Positions 15,618 to 23,987 of a DNA stretch of 53,287 nt are shown piece by piece. The notes under the pieces are model-generated. The model searched no databases. It worked only from the letters and a program-made list of their open reading frames with translations, and was not told where the DNA came from. The DNA is from Anaerolinea thermolimosa. GTDB lineage: Bacteria; Chloroflexota; Anaerolineae; Anaerolineales; Anaerolineaceae. The DNA lies in assembly GCF_001050195.2 (NCBI RefSeq), contig NZ_DF967965.1, positions 428,597-481,883 of the forward strand, read 5' to 3'. The position numbers and the translations under genes were made by a program. Within the stretch, counting starts at the first letter, position 1. Each line of letters opens with the position of its first letter.

Positions 15618-16336
15618 CGACAGATCTCGTGAAACCGGTGCTGGTATTCATTTCGGCTCATGCGGAGTGGAAGGTGGTTAAGGCCATCTACTCACCGGGG
15701 CGGCTGGAACAAACTCCCTTCGGTGAATGGTTCACGGCAAGCGTGGCCGGGAAGGATTGTCTGTTCGTGCAGGGAGGGTGGGGCAAAATTTCGGCGGCGG
15801 CTTCTACCCAGTATGCCATCGACCGCTGGCAGCCGGAATGGATGATTAATCTGGGAACGTGCGGGGGCTTTGCGGGCTGTGTGGAGCGAGGAACCATAAT
15901 CCTTGTGGAACGCACCCTGGTCTATGATATTCTTGAACAGATGAGCGACCCGGAAGAAGCGCTGAAACATTACAGCACCACTCTGGATTTACACTGGTTG
16001 CGTGAACCTTTACCTCATCCGGTGTGGCGGGGAGTGCTGGTTTCTGCCGATCGTGATCTTCTCCCGGCTGATCTTCCCTGGTTAAGAGAACGGTTTGGGG
16101 CGGTGGCCGCGGACTGGGAGAGCGGTGCGATTGCGTGGGTAGCGGCGCGGAATCACCGCCGATGTTTAATCCTTCGGGGAGTGAGTGACCTGGTCTCGGC
16201 CCAGGGCGGCGAGGCTTATGGTGCTCCGGAGGTTTTTCATACCGGTACAGAATCGGTGATGCGCGCGCTGGTAGCTGGACTGCCTGCCTGGCTTCGCTGT
16301 ATGGAGGGTGAGGCAGAAGCACACAGCCCTGTGTGA
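15614..16336 (+). CDS. Nucleoside phosphorylase/5'-methylthioadenosine-SAH nucleosidase-like protein
   Basis: A 240-residue member of the PNP/UDP phosphorylase superfamily. It has the early phosphate/ribose region GGWGKISAAASTQYAI, the core strand MINLGTCGGFAG, and AADWESGAIAWVA followed by ILRGVSD, which lines up with the MExxA...RxxSD region of MTA/SAH nucleosidases, here with Trp-Glu in place of Met-Glu. Substrate not assignable. Start overlaps the GT28 stop (ATGA). Confidence 0.75.
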   Translation: MTTDLVKPVLVFISAHAEWKVVKAIYSPGRLEQTPFGEWFTASVAGKDCLFVQGGWGKISAAASTQYAIDRWQPEWMINLGTCGGFAGCVERGTIILVERTLVYDILEQMSDPEEALKHYSTTLDLHWLREPLPHPVWRGVLVSADRDLLPADLPWLRERFGAVAADWESGAIAWVAARNHRRCLILRGVSDLVSAQGGEAYGAPEVFHTGTESVMRALVAGLPAWLRCMEGEAEAHSPV

Positions 16337-16378
16337 GAAGAAGGGGAACCGCCGGACGGCGGCGGACGTCTATTTGAA

Positions 16379-17680
16379 ATGAAAAGAATCCCTTTTATCC
16401 CTTCTTTTTGTATTCTCCTTGCCCTGCTACTGGCCGGATGCAACCTGCCGGAAACCGGCAGGGCCCTGCCGACTGAAACCCTTACGGCCATTCCGGTACA
16501 GACGGCTATTCCTCCTTCGCCAACTGCTCTGCCCGTGCTCTCTCCAGCGGTCACCCTGACCGTCAACCCTGCTGATGTTTCTGCAAAGCAACAGGTTGAG
16601 GTGAACCTAACTCGCATCGTCATGCTGGACCTCCAAACAGGTTGGGCTACCGGCGTGGTTGACCATGAAAAAGGGGAAGAGGTTTTACGTACCCGGGATG
16701 GGGGCGATACCTGGGAGGTAGTGACGCCGGCGCGGGCTTTGCGAGGGGCCGAAGTGCGGGCGGTCGCATTTTTTAAGGACGCACAGCATGCCTGGGTGGC
16801 CTTTACCCTGCCCCCGTACACTAATGACCAGCCGGTATTCATCTGGCGCACAACGGATGGGGGAGACACCTGGGAGGGGTCTGCCCTGCAGATGAGTAAC
16901 CTGATGATGGAATTCTTCGCCGTAGGGCAGATTGGTTTTCTGGATGAGCTGCACGGCTGGCTTCTGGCTCATCTGGGAGCGGGTATGAGCCATGATTATG
17001 TTGCTCTGCTGACTACCTCAGATGGTGGGGCCAGCTGGCGTTACGTGGTTGATCCGGAAAAGAACAATTTGCCCATGTCCTGTTATAAGGACAGCGCCTG
17101 GTTCCTGAACAAACAGACGGGGTTTGTAGCTGGCACCTGCGGTGGGGTCATTTATGGGCTATATTTCTACAGTACATCTGATGGCGGTGAGACCTGGAAC
17201 CCGGTGAACCTGCCTGCGCCGGCTGAAATGCCCGATGCCTTTACCAGCCAGGCGGTGATCTGTCTGGGACAGAATCTGCAGGGGAGCAGTTCCGCCTTGA
17301 AAATACTGGTACGCTGTTACAGCCCAGATGCGGGCAAAGACTTCCGCTGGCTCTATGTGACCAACGACGGTGGCCTGAGCTGGAAGCCCATGCTCCTCCC
17401 CGGCTCGTGGGGTGAGCTGGCTTTTCAGGGAGAAACCCTCGGCTGGTATTTTGCCCAGCCAGCTTCCGACCAGACTGCCGGAACGAAAGTGTACCTCACC
17501 CGCGATGGTGGGCAAACGTGGCGGCAAATCTCTACAGTAAACTGGAACGGCCAGGCCACCTTTGTCGATGAGAAGCATGGCTGGGTAGTGGCCATGACTC
17601 CGGAAGGTGAATCGGCTCTGGTGCACACCCGGGATGGCGGCGTGACCTGGGAGCTGTTGCACCCGGTGGCCTGGCGTTGA
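16379..17680 (+). CDS. Asp-box/YCF48-like beta-propeller lipoprotein
   Basis: A 433-residue secreted lipoprotein. The signal peptide ends in lipobox LLAGC (Cys21), followed by a Thr/Pro-rich linker of about 35 residues. The rest contains at least six Asp-box repeats of the form S/T-x-DGG-x-T/S-W (RTRDGGDTWE, RTTDGGDTWE, TTSDGGASWR, STSDGGETWN, VTNDGGLSWK, LTRDGGQTWR, HTRDGGVTWE), so a beta-propeller like YCF48 or sortilin. The binding partner is unknown. Its last 47 bp are inside the duplicated segment that recurs at 18855. Confidence 0.85.
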   Translation: MKRIPFIPSFCILLALLLAGCNLPETGRALPTETLTAIPVQTAIPPSPTALPVLSPAVTLTVNPADVSAKQQVEVNLTRIVMLDLQTGWATGVVDHEKGEEVLRTRDGGDTWEVVTPARALRGAEVRAVAFFKDAQHAWVAFTLPPYTNDQPVFIWRTTDGGDTWEGSALQMSNLMMEFFAVGQIGFLDELHGWLLAHLGAGMSHDYVALLTTSDGGASWRYVVDPEKNNLPMSCYKDSAWFLNKQTGFVAGTCGGVIYGLYFYSTSDGGETWNPVNLPAPAEMPDAFTSQAVICLGQNLQGSSSALKILVRCYSPDAGKDFRWLYVTNDGGLSWKPMLLPGSWGELAFQGETLGWYFAQPASDQTAGTKVYLTRDGGQTWRQISTVNWNGQATFVDEKHGWVVAMTPEGESALVHTRDGGVTWELLHPVAWR

Positions 17681-18854
17681 AAGGGTCGGAGGAATCAGGC
17701 GGGTCGGCCCAGGCGGGAACGCTCCTCTTCGACGATGGAGGGGTCGAGCTTTTTGAACAATGGCTGCGGCTGGACAAGCGTACGCCCGGCTTCCAGGGAA
17801 GAAGGCTCCCAACGTCCGCTGGCATTGGCCGGGTAGTAACGAAGGCCTTTGTGAGAGCCTAACTCGTCCTGAATTTCTTCCACTCCCTGCTGGCCAAACA
17901 AGGGTTTCTCATAACCGAAATAGGCGTGTAATTTTTCGCTGCTATGCGGCAGGAAGGGTGCCAGCAAAATGGAGAGATTATCGATGCAACGCAGGGCGGT
18001 GTACACGGAGCGGGCCGCGGCCTGGCGATCGGTTTTGATCGTCTTCCACGGCGCAGTTTGATCGAGATAACGATTCACTTCGGTGGCCAGGCGCATGGCT
18101 TCTCCCAGGGCGTTGCGCAGATGTACAGCTTCCAGTTCGGCACCGACGGTGGCAAATCCACCTTCTACTACCCGGATGATTTCTTCATCCTGCGGGGTGA
18201 GGGGGCCGGGATCGGGAACGCGGCCCTCAAAGTTGCGCACGGCAAAAGAAAGCACCCGGTTGGCCAGGTTGCCCCATGTGCCTACCAGTTCATCGTTGTT
18301 GCGGTGTAGAAAATCTTCCCAGTCCCAGTCGGTATCGCGGTATTCCGGCATGGTCACCGTGAGGTAATAGCGCAGAGGGTCAGGATCGTAACGTGAAAGA
18401 AAATCGCGTCCCCAGACGGCCCAGTTGCGGCTGCCAGAAATTTTCTGCCCTTCCAGATTCATAAATTGATTGGCCGGCACATCGTAAGGGAGGGTCAGGC
18501 GTTTTCCGCTCTCGCCGGTAAAGAGTTCCATGAACTGCTCCCCGGCTCCCATCAGCTCGGCAGGCCACATGGCGGTATGGAAGAAGATGTTGTCCTTTCC
18601 GATGAAATAGAAGGATCGGGCGGCGGGATTGGTCCACCAGTCCTGCCAGGCGTCTTTCTGGCCGGTGATGGCGGCCCACTCGATAGCCGCGCTGAGATAA
18701 CCGATGACGGCCTCGAACCATACGTAAAGCTTTTTACCATCCCACCCTTCAACGGGCACAGGAATGCCCCAGTCGAGATCACGGGTAATGGGGCGGGGTT
18801 TCAGACCTTCGCTTTCAATCTGGCCGAGAGCCTGTCCGACCACCGTTTCACGCA
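17634..18854. repeat. 1,221-bp tandem duplication, copy 1
   Basis: Identical over its length to 18855-20075, with no spacer between the copies. The unit holds the last 47 bp of the lipoprotein gene, the 14-bp gap and the last 386 codons of metG. Flanks differ immediately outside (g17633 versus a18854; a18855 versus t20076), so no microhomology is visible at the junction. Confidence 0.95.
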
Positions 18855-18855
18855 A
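17695..18855 (-). pseudogene. Truncated metG copy (C-terminal 386 codons)
   Basis: Encodes residues 213-598 of methionyl-tRNA synthetase, identical to the intact gene upstream. The codon equal to Met213 has become TTG at the duplication joint. It lacks the HIGH-containing nucleotide-binding half and the zinc knuckle, though it keeps KISGS, so it should be inactive as a synthetase. It has no promoter or ribosome site of its own and lies downstream of metG in the same orientation. The lack of any difference means a very recent event or an assembly error. Confidence 0.9.
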
Positions 18856-20075
18856 TGGCGGCGTGACCTGGGAGCTGTTGCACCCGGTGGCCTGGCGTTG
18901 AAAGGGTCGGAGGAATCAGGCGGGTCGGCCCAGGCGGGAACGCTCCTCTTCGACGATGGAGGGGTCGAGCTTTTTGAACAATGGCTGCGGCTGGACAAGC
19001 GTACGCCCGGCTTCCAGGGAAGAAGGCTCCCAACGTCCGCTGGCATTGGCCGGGTAGTAACGAAGGCCTTTGTGAGAGCCTAACTCGTCCTGAATTTCTT
19101 CCACTCCCTGCTGGCCAAACAAGGGTTTCTCATAACCGAAATAGGCGTGTAATTTTTCGCTGCTATGCGGCAGGAAGGGTGCCAGCAAAATGGAGAGATT
19201 ATCGATGCAACGCAGGGCGGTGTACACGGAGCGGGCCGCGGCCTGGCGATCGGTTTTGATCGTCTTCCACGGCGCAGTTTGATCGAGATAACGATTCACT
19301 TCGGTGGCCAGGCGCATGGCTTCTCCCAGGGCGTTGCGCAGATGTACAGCTTCCAGTTCGGCACCGACGGTGGCAAATCCACCTTCTACTACCCGGATGA
19401 TTTCTTCATCCTGCGGGGTGAGGGGGCCGGGATCGGGAACGCGGCCCTCAAAGTTGCGCACGGCAAAAGAAAGCACCCGGTTGGCCAGGTTGCCCCATGT
19501 GCCTACCAGTTCATCGTTGTTGCGGTGTAGAAAATCTTCCCAGTCCCAGTCGGTATCGCGGTATTCCGGCATGGTCACCGTGAGGTAATAGCGCAGAGGG
19601 TCAGGATCGTAACGTGAAAGAAAATCGCGTCCCCAGACGGCCCAGTTGCGGCTGCCAGAAATTTTCTGCCCTTCCAGATTCATAAATTGATTGGCCGGCA
19701 CATCGTAAGGGAGGGTCAGGCGTTTTCCGCTCTCGCCGGTAAAGAGTTCCATGAACTGCTCCCCGGCTCCCATCAGCTCGGCAGGCCACATGGCGGTATG
19801 GAAGAAGATGTTGTCCTTTCCGATGAAATAGAAGGATCGGGCGGCGGGATTGGTCCACCAGTCCTGCCAGGCGTCTTTCTGGCCGGTGATGGCGGCCCAC
19901 TCGATAGCCGCGCTGAGATAACCGATGACGGCCTCGAACCATACGTAAAGCTTTTTACCATCCCACCCTTCAACGGGCACAGGAATGCCCCAGTCGAGAT
20001 CACGGGTAATGGGGCGGGGTTTCAGACCTTCGCTTTCAATCTGGCCGAGAGCCTGTCCGACCACCGTTTCACGCA
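18855..20075. repeat. 1,221-bp tandem duplication, copy 2
   Basis: Second, directly adjacent copy of 17634-18854. It forms the 3' part of the intact metG and also contains a 47-bp remnant of the lipoprotein 3' end (18855-18901). Confidence 0.95.
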
Positions 20076-20712
20076 TATAGTGCTGCCGTTCTTTTAGAAA
20101 AGCGACCACTTCCGGCTCTAATTTGGAGAGGTCCATATAGAAATGTTCGGTCTCGCGTAATTCGGGGGTGGATCCATCCACTTTGGAACGAGGGTTGATG
20201 AGTTTCTCCGGCTCGAGGACATTCCCGCATCGGTCGCACTGATCGCTGCGTGCCCCTTCGAAGCCGCAAATGTAGCAGGTGCCTTCCACGTAACGGTCGG
20301 GGAGAAAACGCCCGGCAGAAGGAGAATACCACTGGGGGCGGGTTTCGGTATACAGAAAACCATTTTTAAGCAGTGCCAGGAAGATTGTCTGAGAGACTTT
20401 AAAATGGTTGGCGGTGTGGGTGGAGGTAAACAGGTCGTAGTGAATCCCCAGCTGTTGAAAGAGATCAAGGAACCCTTCATGAAAACGCTTATATACCTGT
20501 TCTACCGGCAGGCCTTCGCTATCGGCACGGAGGGTTACCGGTGTGCCGTGCGAGTCGGTGCCTGAAACCATGAGCACACGGTTGCCTTTCAGGCGATGAT
20601 AACGGGCAACAATATCTCCCGGCAGATGAGAGCCGGTGATGTTCCCTACATGGATTTCGGCGTTTGCATAAGGCCACGCGATGGCAATCAGGATATTTTC
20701 TGGAGCGGTCAT
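18916..20712 (-). CDS. metG: Methionyl-tRNA synthetase
   Basis: A class I synthetase charging tRNA-Met. In 598 residues: Rossmann start IAIAWPYANAEIHVGN (HIGH motif HVGN at 21-24), zinc knuckle C146-x2-C149-x9-C159-x2-C162, and the KMSKS equivalent KISGS at 350-354. There is an anticodon-binding helical domain, but no C-terminal EMAP-like tRNA-binding domain. The ATG at 20712 has GAGG seven bases upstream. Upstream lie a Met-rich leader peptide and a terminator-like hairpin, suggesting attenuation by the level of charged tRNA-Met. Its 3' two-thirds are duplicated downstream. Confidence 0.97.
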   Translation of the reverse strand: MTAPENILIAIAWPYANAEIHVGNITGSHLPGDIVARYHRLKGNRVLMVSGTDSHGTPVTLRADSEGLPVEQVYKRFHEGFLDLFQQLGIHYDLFTSTHTANHFKVSQTIFLALLKNGFLYTETRPQWYSPSAGRFLPDRYVEGTCYICGFEGARSDQCDRCGNVLEPEKLINPRSKVDGSTPELRETEHFYMDLSKLEPEVVAFLKERQHYMRETVVGQALGQIESEGLKPRPITRDLDWGIPVPVEGWDGKKLYVWFEAVIGYLSAAIEWAAITGQKDAWQDWWTNPAARSFYFIGKDNIFFHTAMWPAELMGAGEQFMELFTGESGKRLTLPYDVPANQFMNLEGQKISGSRNWAVWGRDFLSRYDPDPLRYYLTVTMPEYRDTDWDWEDFLHRNNDELVGTWGNLANRVLSFAVRNFEGRVPDPGPLTPQDEEIIRVVEGGFATVGAELEAVHLRNALGEAMRLATEVNRYLDQTAPWKTIKTDRQAAARSVYTALRCIDNLSILLAPFLPHSSEKLHAYFGYEKPLFGQQGVEEIQDELGSHKGLRYYPANASGRWEPSSLEAGRTLVQPQPLFKKLDPSIVEEERSRLGRPA

Positions 20713-20740
20713 GTCGAAACCTCGAAGGATGATAGGATTA

Positions 20741-20774
20741 ATAGAAAGCCGGCTGGCTTTCCGCCAGCCGGGCT
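20741..20774 (-). terminator. Attenuator-type hairpin between the leader peptide and metG
   Basis: A 9-bp stem CCGGCTGGC/GCCAGCCGG (20749-20757 with 20763-20771), extendable by two pairs past a bulge, then CTTTCTATT on the minus strand. The T run is interrupted, so strength is uncertain. Its 5' arm contains TGGCGG, which can instead pair with CCGCCA inside the leader ORF (20804-20809), a plausible antiterminator. Confidence 0.55.
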
Positions 20775-20788
20775 GAATGACATGGAAT

Positions 20789-20866
20789 TCAGAAACCCTG
20801 ACGTGGCGGTGAGAAGAACCTCCCGCGCATGCTCAACATCGACATGCTCATCATCAGGCGTTTCAT
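20789..20866 (-). CDS. Methionine-rich leader peptide of metG (25 residues)
   Basis: A short ORF beginning MKRLMMSMSMLSM, with Met at positions 1, 5, 6, 8, 10 and 13, followed by a basic and aromatic tail (RGRFF, then SPPRQGF) and TGA. AGGA lies about nine bases before the ATG. A strong promoter ends 15-20 bp upstream and the metG hairpin follows 15-40 nt after its stop. Clustered codons for the amino acid used by the downstream gene are the hallmark of ribosome-mediated attenuation. The peptide itself probably has no other function. Confidence 0.7.
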   Translation of the reverse strand: MKRLMMSMSMLSMRGRFFSPPRQGF

Positions 20867-20888
20867 GGTTACGGTTTTCCTGGCCTCA

Positions 20889-20917
20889 ATCATAGCATAG
20901 ACCGCCCGGAAATTCAA
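20889..20917 (-). promoter_or_regulatory. metG leader promoter
   Basis: Minus-strand TTGAAT (20912-20917), 17 bp, TATGAT (20889-20894), with TGC before the -10. Predicted start near 20882, 15 nt before the leader ATG. It overlaps the end of the TPR gene. Confidence 0.8.
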
Positions 20918-21441
20918 TCTTTGAAGAGGTTCAGGATGGATTGAAGGAAGGCCACTCCCTGCGGTGTGGTAACCAGAAGAACAATGACCACAAGGATGCC
21001 GATCACAGCCAGGATGAGTAAAAAGAAAAGGGTATCATTTTCAAACCATCCCCGTGGAGAAGCAGGGGCACTCTCGGGCTCAGATTCATCTTCGGGGAGC
21101 AGGTTGGAGATTGCATCGGCCAGCGGGGGTTCGGATGAGGGTTCTGCAGGAAGAGACTCCAGTTCGACAAGGTCTTCGCTAAAGAAAGGAGGAACCCCGG
21201 AAGTCGGCTCAGGCACTTCAACGTTCCGCAGGGCTTCGATGGCTTCGGGGTCATACGGATTGAGGCGCAAGACGTGCTCGTAACATTCCTTAACCTCGCG
21301 CGGATCATCCAGTGCGTGGGCCAGTAAACGCCAGGCGGCAATGTTATCAATATCCCGGCGGAGGATGGCTTCCAGTTCACGAACTGCCTCTTCACGCTGC
21401 CCCTGTTCGAGCAGGGTGATGGCCATGGATAAGTCGGACAT
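20914..21441 (-). CDS. TPR-containing protein with C-terminal membrane anchor
   Basis: A 175-residue protein. Residues 1-65 hold one or two TPR-like helix pairs (MAITLLEQGQREEAVRELEA, then ECYEHVLRLNPYDPEAIEAL). An acidic, Pro/Ser-rich stretch follows, then a transmembrane helix near the C-terminus (FFLLILAVIGILVVIVLLV). So a soluble TPR domain is tethered by its tail, presumably facing the cytoplasm. ATG 21441 has GGGGGGAG upstream; the longer frame to 21699 overlaps rpoD and is discarded. No partner is evident. Confidence 0.75.
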   Translation of the reverse strand: MSDLSMAITLLEQGQREEAVRELEAILRRDIDNIAAWRLLAHALDDPREVKECYEHVLRLNPYDPEAIEALRNVEVPEPTSGVPPFFSEDLVELESLPAEPSSEPPLADAISNLLPEDESEPESAPASPRGWFENDTLFFLLILAVIGILVVIVLLVTTPQGVAFLQSILNLFKD

Positions 21442-21484
21442 GCTCCCCCCTTTCTGGCTGGTAAAATGTGTGCCAGCCGTTCCT

Positions 21485-22666
21485 TTATAAGTAATCCTTG
21501 AGTTGGCGGGCGCGGCGAGGGTGACGCAATCGACGGAGGGCCTTGCTCTCAATTTGCCGAATACGTTCGCGGGTGAGGCCAAATTTCTGGCCAACCTCTT
21601 CCAGGGTATAGGCCCGGCCATTCTCCAGCCCAAAGCGTAAGCGTAAAATGCGGGCCTCGCGTGGGGGAAGGGTTTCCAACACTTCCTGTACCTTCTCACG
21701 GAGCAGGCTGGAGTAGGTACTCTGAATGGGGGAAGGGGTCACCTGATCTTCGACGAACATGCCCAGTTCAGAGTCTTCTTCATCGTCATTGATGGGGCTT
21801 TCGAGCGAGAGGGGAAGCCAGCTGACGCGCAACATCCAATCCACTTTGTTGGGTTTGATGCCAATCGCGGCGGCGAGCTCGTCGTTGGTTGGGGTGCGGC
21901 CCAGCTTTTGCTCCATCTCATGTGTGGTGCGGTATAGCTGGCGGATGCGATCTACCATGTGTACCGGCACACGGATGGTGCGTCCCTGGTCGGCAATGGA
22001 GCGGGTGATAGTCTGGCGAATCCACCAGGTAGCATAGGTGGAGAAGCGAAAACCGCGCTGGTATTCGTATTTTTCTACGGCTTTCATCAACCCGAGGTTG
22101 CCTTCTTGAATGAGATCGAGGAAGGGCACGCCCCGGCCGATGTAGCGTTTGGCAATGCTGACGACAAGGCGGGTATTGGCTTTGATCAGATGTTCCCGTG
22201 CAGCCAGCCCATCGTTAATCAGGTTTTCAAGCTCCATTCTGCGCGCCGGGGAGGTGTTCCCGTTAGAGCGGGATAATTCCTTACGTGCTGTCCGCCCTCT
22301 TTCAATGCGCTGGGCCAATTCCAGCTCTTCTTCGCTTGAGAGAAGAGGCACCCGAGACATTTCTTTGAGATAAAGCCCAACAGTATCGTCACTGGAAATG
22401 CGACTGAGATCCATTGGAGGGCTTAGCTCGCCGGTGATATTGTCATCGATCTCATCCAGAATAGGGTCGCTCTCATCGTGGTCGAGGATATCTACCCCAC
22501 GCCGGCGCAGGGCCATAAGAATAGCCTCAAAGCGTTCTCGATCATCGGTGACGTTGGGGCAGATCTCCATGAGATCTTCCGTGGTTAAATAACCCTGAAT
22601 ATCTGCTTTTTCGAGGAGCATATTCAGGATTTCGGTATTGCGTTTATGCCTTCCCGGATTCGTCAC
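21485..22666 (-). CDS. rpoD: RNA polymerase primary sigma factor (sigma-70, RpoD/SigA)
   Basis: A 393-residue sigma-70. It shows region 1.2 (DDTVGLYLKEMSRVPLLS), region 2 (LIQEGNLGLMKAVEKYEYQRG, FSTYATWWIRQTITRSIADQ), region 3 (IRVPVHMVDRIRQL) and region 4.2 (EEVGQKFGLTRERIRQIESK). It lacks a long region 1.1 and non-conserved insert, as in many non-proteobacterial primary sigmas. GTG 22666 is chosen because AGGAGG sits six bases before it; an ATG at 22723 lacks such a site. It is likely the factor that reads the TGn-TATAAT promoters here. Confidence 0.93.
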   Translation of the reverse strand: MTNPGRHKRNTEILNMLLEKADIQGYLTTEDLMEICPNVTDDRERFEAILMALRRRGVDILDHDESDPILDEIDDNITGELSPPMDLSRISSDDTVGLYLKEMSRVPLLSSEEELELAQRIERGRTARKELSRSNGNTSPARRMELENLINDGLAAREHLIKANTRLVVSIAKRYIGRGVPFLDLIQEGNLGLMKAVEKYEYQRGFRFSTYATWWIRQTITRSIADQGRTIRVPVHMVDRIRQLYRTTHEMEQKLGRTPTNDELAAAIGIKPNKVDWMLRVSWLPLSLESPINDDEEDSELGMFVEDQVTPSPIQSTYSSLLREKVQEVLETLPPREARILRLRFGLENGRAYTLEEVGQKFGLTRERIRQIESKALRRLRHPRRARQLKDYL

Positions 22667-22785
22667 GCGCACCCTCCTGATATGACAGATTCCGGTAGAT
22701 CGTAATCGTTTCCGGTCTATCAATAAGTTGATCGTTCACATAACCCATCAAGAAAAGAACCAGAGAACCAATGCGGTGCAACGGG

Positions 22786-23259
22786 CTAATCAGTCACGCG
22801 AACACTGTGTTCGCAAATTCCAAGGTTGAGATTTTGACCGCACTCCGGGCACAGGCCCAGGCAGTCGGGTCGGCAGAGTGGAGAAATAGGGATTTCGATG
22901 AGTAAATATTCCCGCGCCAGCGATTCGAGGTCAATGTTTCCGTCTTCACGTAAAACCAGGTTGGATTCGGTCGTTGAGCGCCGGTTGAAGGCATACAATT
23001 CACTGAACTCACAGTGCAATTCCTGCGCAAATTCCTCAAGACAACGCACACATTCTACAGTATGGAAAGCCAGAAAGTCACTCTGGACTAAAATTCCCTG
23101 TGGGGTACGATTGACCCGCACCATCCCCGTGAAGCGGGTAAAATATTCATCTTCCAGGCGGATTTGAGGATAATCGAAGTGGATATCTCGGCTATAACCG
23201 ATGGGAGCATTAAGGAGAAACCCAACATTGATGCGCAGTGGATGACGCGGAATGTTCAC
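22786..23259 (-). CDS. YceD family protein (DUF177)
   Basis: A 157-residue YceD/DUF177 protein, a family linked to 23S rRNA accumulation and usually encoded just before rpmF (ribosomal protein L32). It carries the paired cysteines CVRCLEEF near 70 and CRPDCLGLCPECGQNLN near 130, consistent with a metal site. Starts with GTG 23259 without an obvious ribosome site; a strong promoter is at 23301-23329. Here rpmF is missing next door and rpoD follows instead. Confidence 0.85.
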   Translation of the reverse strand: MNIPRHPLRINVGFLLNAPIGYSRDIHFDYPQIRLEDEYFTRFTGMVRVNRTPQGILVQSDFLAFHTVECVRCLEEFAQELHCEFSELYAFNRRSTTESNLVLREDGNIDLESLAREYLLIEIPISPLCRPDCLGLCPECGQNLNLGICEHSVRVTD

Positions 23260-23300
23260 AGTAATAGAATCTATCGGGTAGAATACAATGAGATGTTGTC

Positions 23301-23329
23301 ATTATAGCACGTCAGTTCGGACAAGTCAA
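23301..23329 (-). promoter_or_regulatory. Promoter of the DUF177 gene
   Basis: Minus-strand TTGACT (23324-23329), 17 bp, TATAAT (23301-23306), TGC before the -10. One of the best promoter matches in the window. Confidence 0.85.
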
Positions 23330-23382
23330 GTTTATATGAATAATGTCATAAATATTAACATTGGTGTTCAAAGGATGGGGCG

Positions 23383-23979
23383 ATGCAGGTTTTAATTGCT
23401 TCGGGTAATCCCGGAAAATTGCGTGAAATTCAAGAAATTCTTGCCGATGAATCTTTTCACTGGTTATTACCGCAAGACCTTGGTCTGGATTTGAAGGTTG
23501 TGGAAGATGGGCAAACCTATGCAGAAAACGCCGTTAAAAAGGCACTGGCCTACTGGCGCGCTTCGGGCCTGGTAACTCTGGCGGATGACTCAGGGTTAGA
23601 AGTGGATGTTTTAGGAGGAGCTCCCGGGTTGCATTCGGCACGTTATTCTCCACTGCCCGGTGCAACGGATGCTGACCGCCGGGCGTTGCTCCTCGCCAAC
23701 CTGCGCGGGTTTCCCCGGCCATGGCGGGCGCACTTCCATTGCACGGTGGCCATTGCCGGGCCAGACGGAACACTGTATCTGACGGAAGGAGACTGCCCGG
23801 GAGAGATCGTTCCTGAAGAACGAGGAACCAATGGCTTTGGTTACGACCCCATTTTTCTTTTACCAGAACGCGGCCTCACGATGGCCGAGTTAAGCAGCGC
23901 TGAGAAAAACCAGATCAGCCACCGCGCGCTGGCTGTGCGGGCGGCTTTACCGATTCTCCGGCGTCTAGGCGGTGGGTAA
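23383..23979 (+). CDS. rdgB: XTP/dITP diphosphatase (Ham1/RdgB)
   Basis: A house-cleaning enzyme hydrolysing non-canonical purine triphosphates such as dITP and XTP. It begins QVLIASGNPGKLREIQEIL (family SxNxxK phosphate site), then TYAENAVKKALAYW, LADDSGLEVDVLGGAPG with catalytic/metal Asp residues, and NGFGYDPIFLLPERG, then AELSSAEKNQISHRALA. Length 198 is typical. AAGGATGGGG precedes the ATG. It is divergent from the DUF177 promoter. Confidence 0.95.
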   Translation: MQVLIASGNPGKLREIQEILADESFHWLLPQDLGLDLKVVEDGQTYAENAVKKALAYWRASGLVTLADDSGLEVDVLGGAPGLHSARYSPLPGATDADRRALLLANLRGFPRPWRAHFHCTVAIAGPDGTLYLTEGDCPGEIVPEERGTNGFGYDPIFLLPERGLTMAELSSAEKNQISHRALAVRAALPILRRLGGG

Positions 23980-23987
23980 GGTTGTGC

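Noticed and set aside
16348-16366. Terminator after the nucleosidase
   Set aside because: CCGCC-GGAC-GGCGG hairpin exists but has no T run; the next gene starts 12 bp on.
17680-18400. Plus-strand ORFs opposite metG copies
   Set aside because: Shadow frames of metG, duplicated with it; no ribosome sites.
20713-20913. T-box ahead of metG
   Set aside because: The conserved T-box sequence with GGGTGG and specifier loop is not found; the Met-rich ORF explains the leader better.
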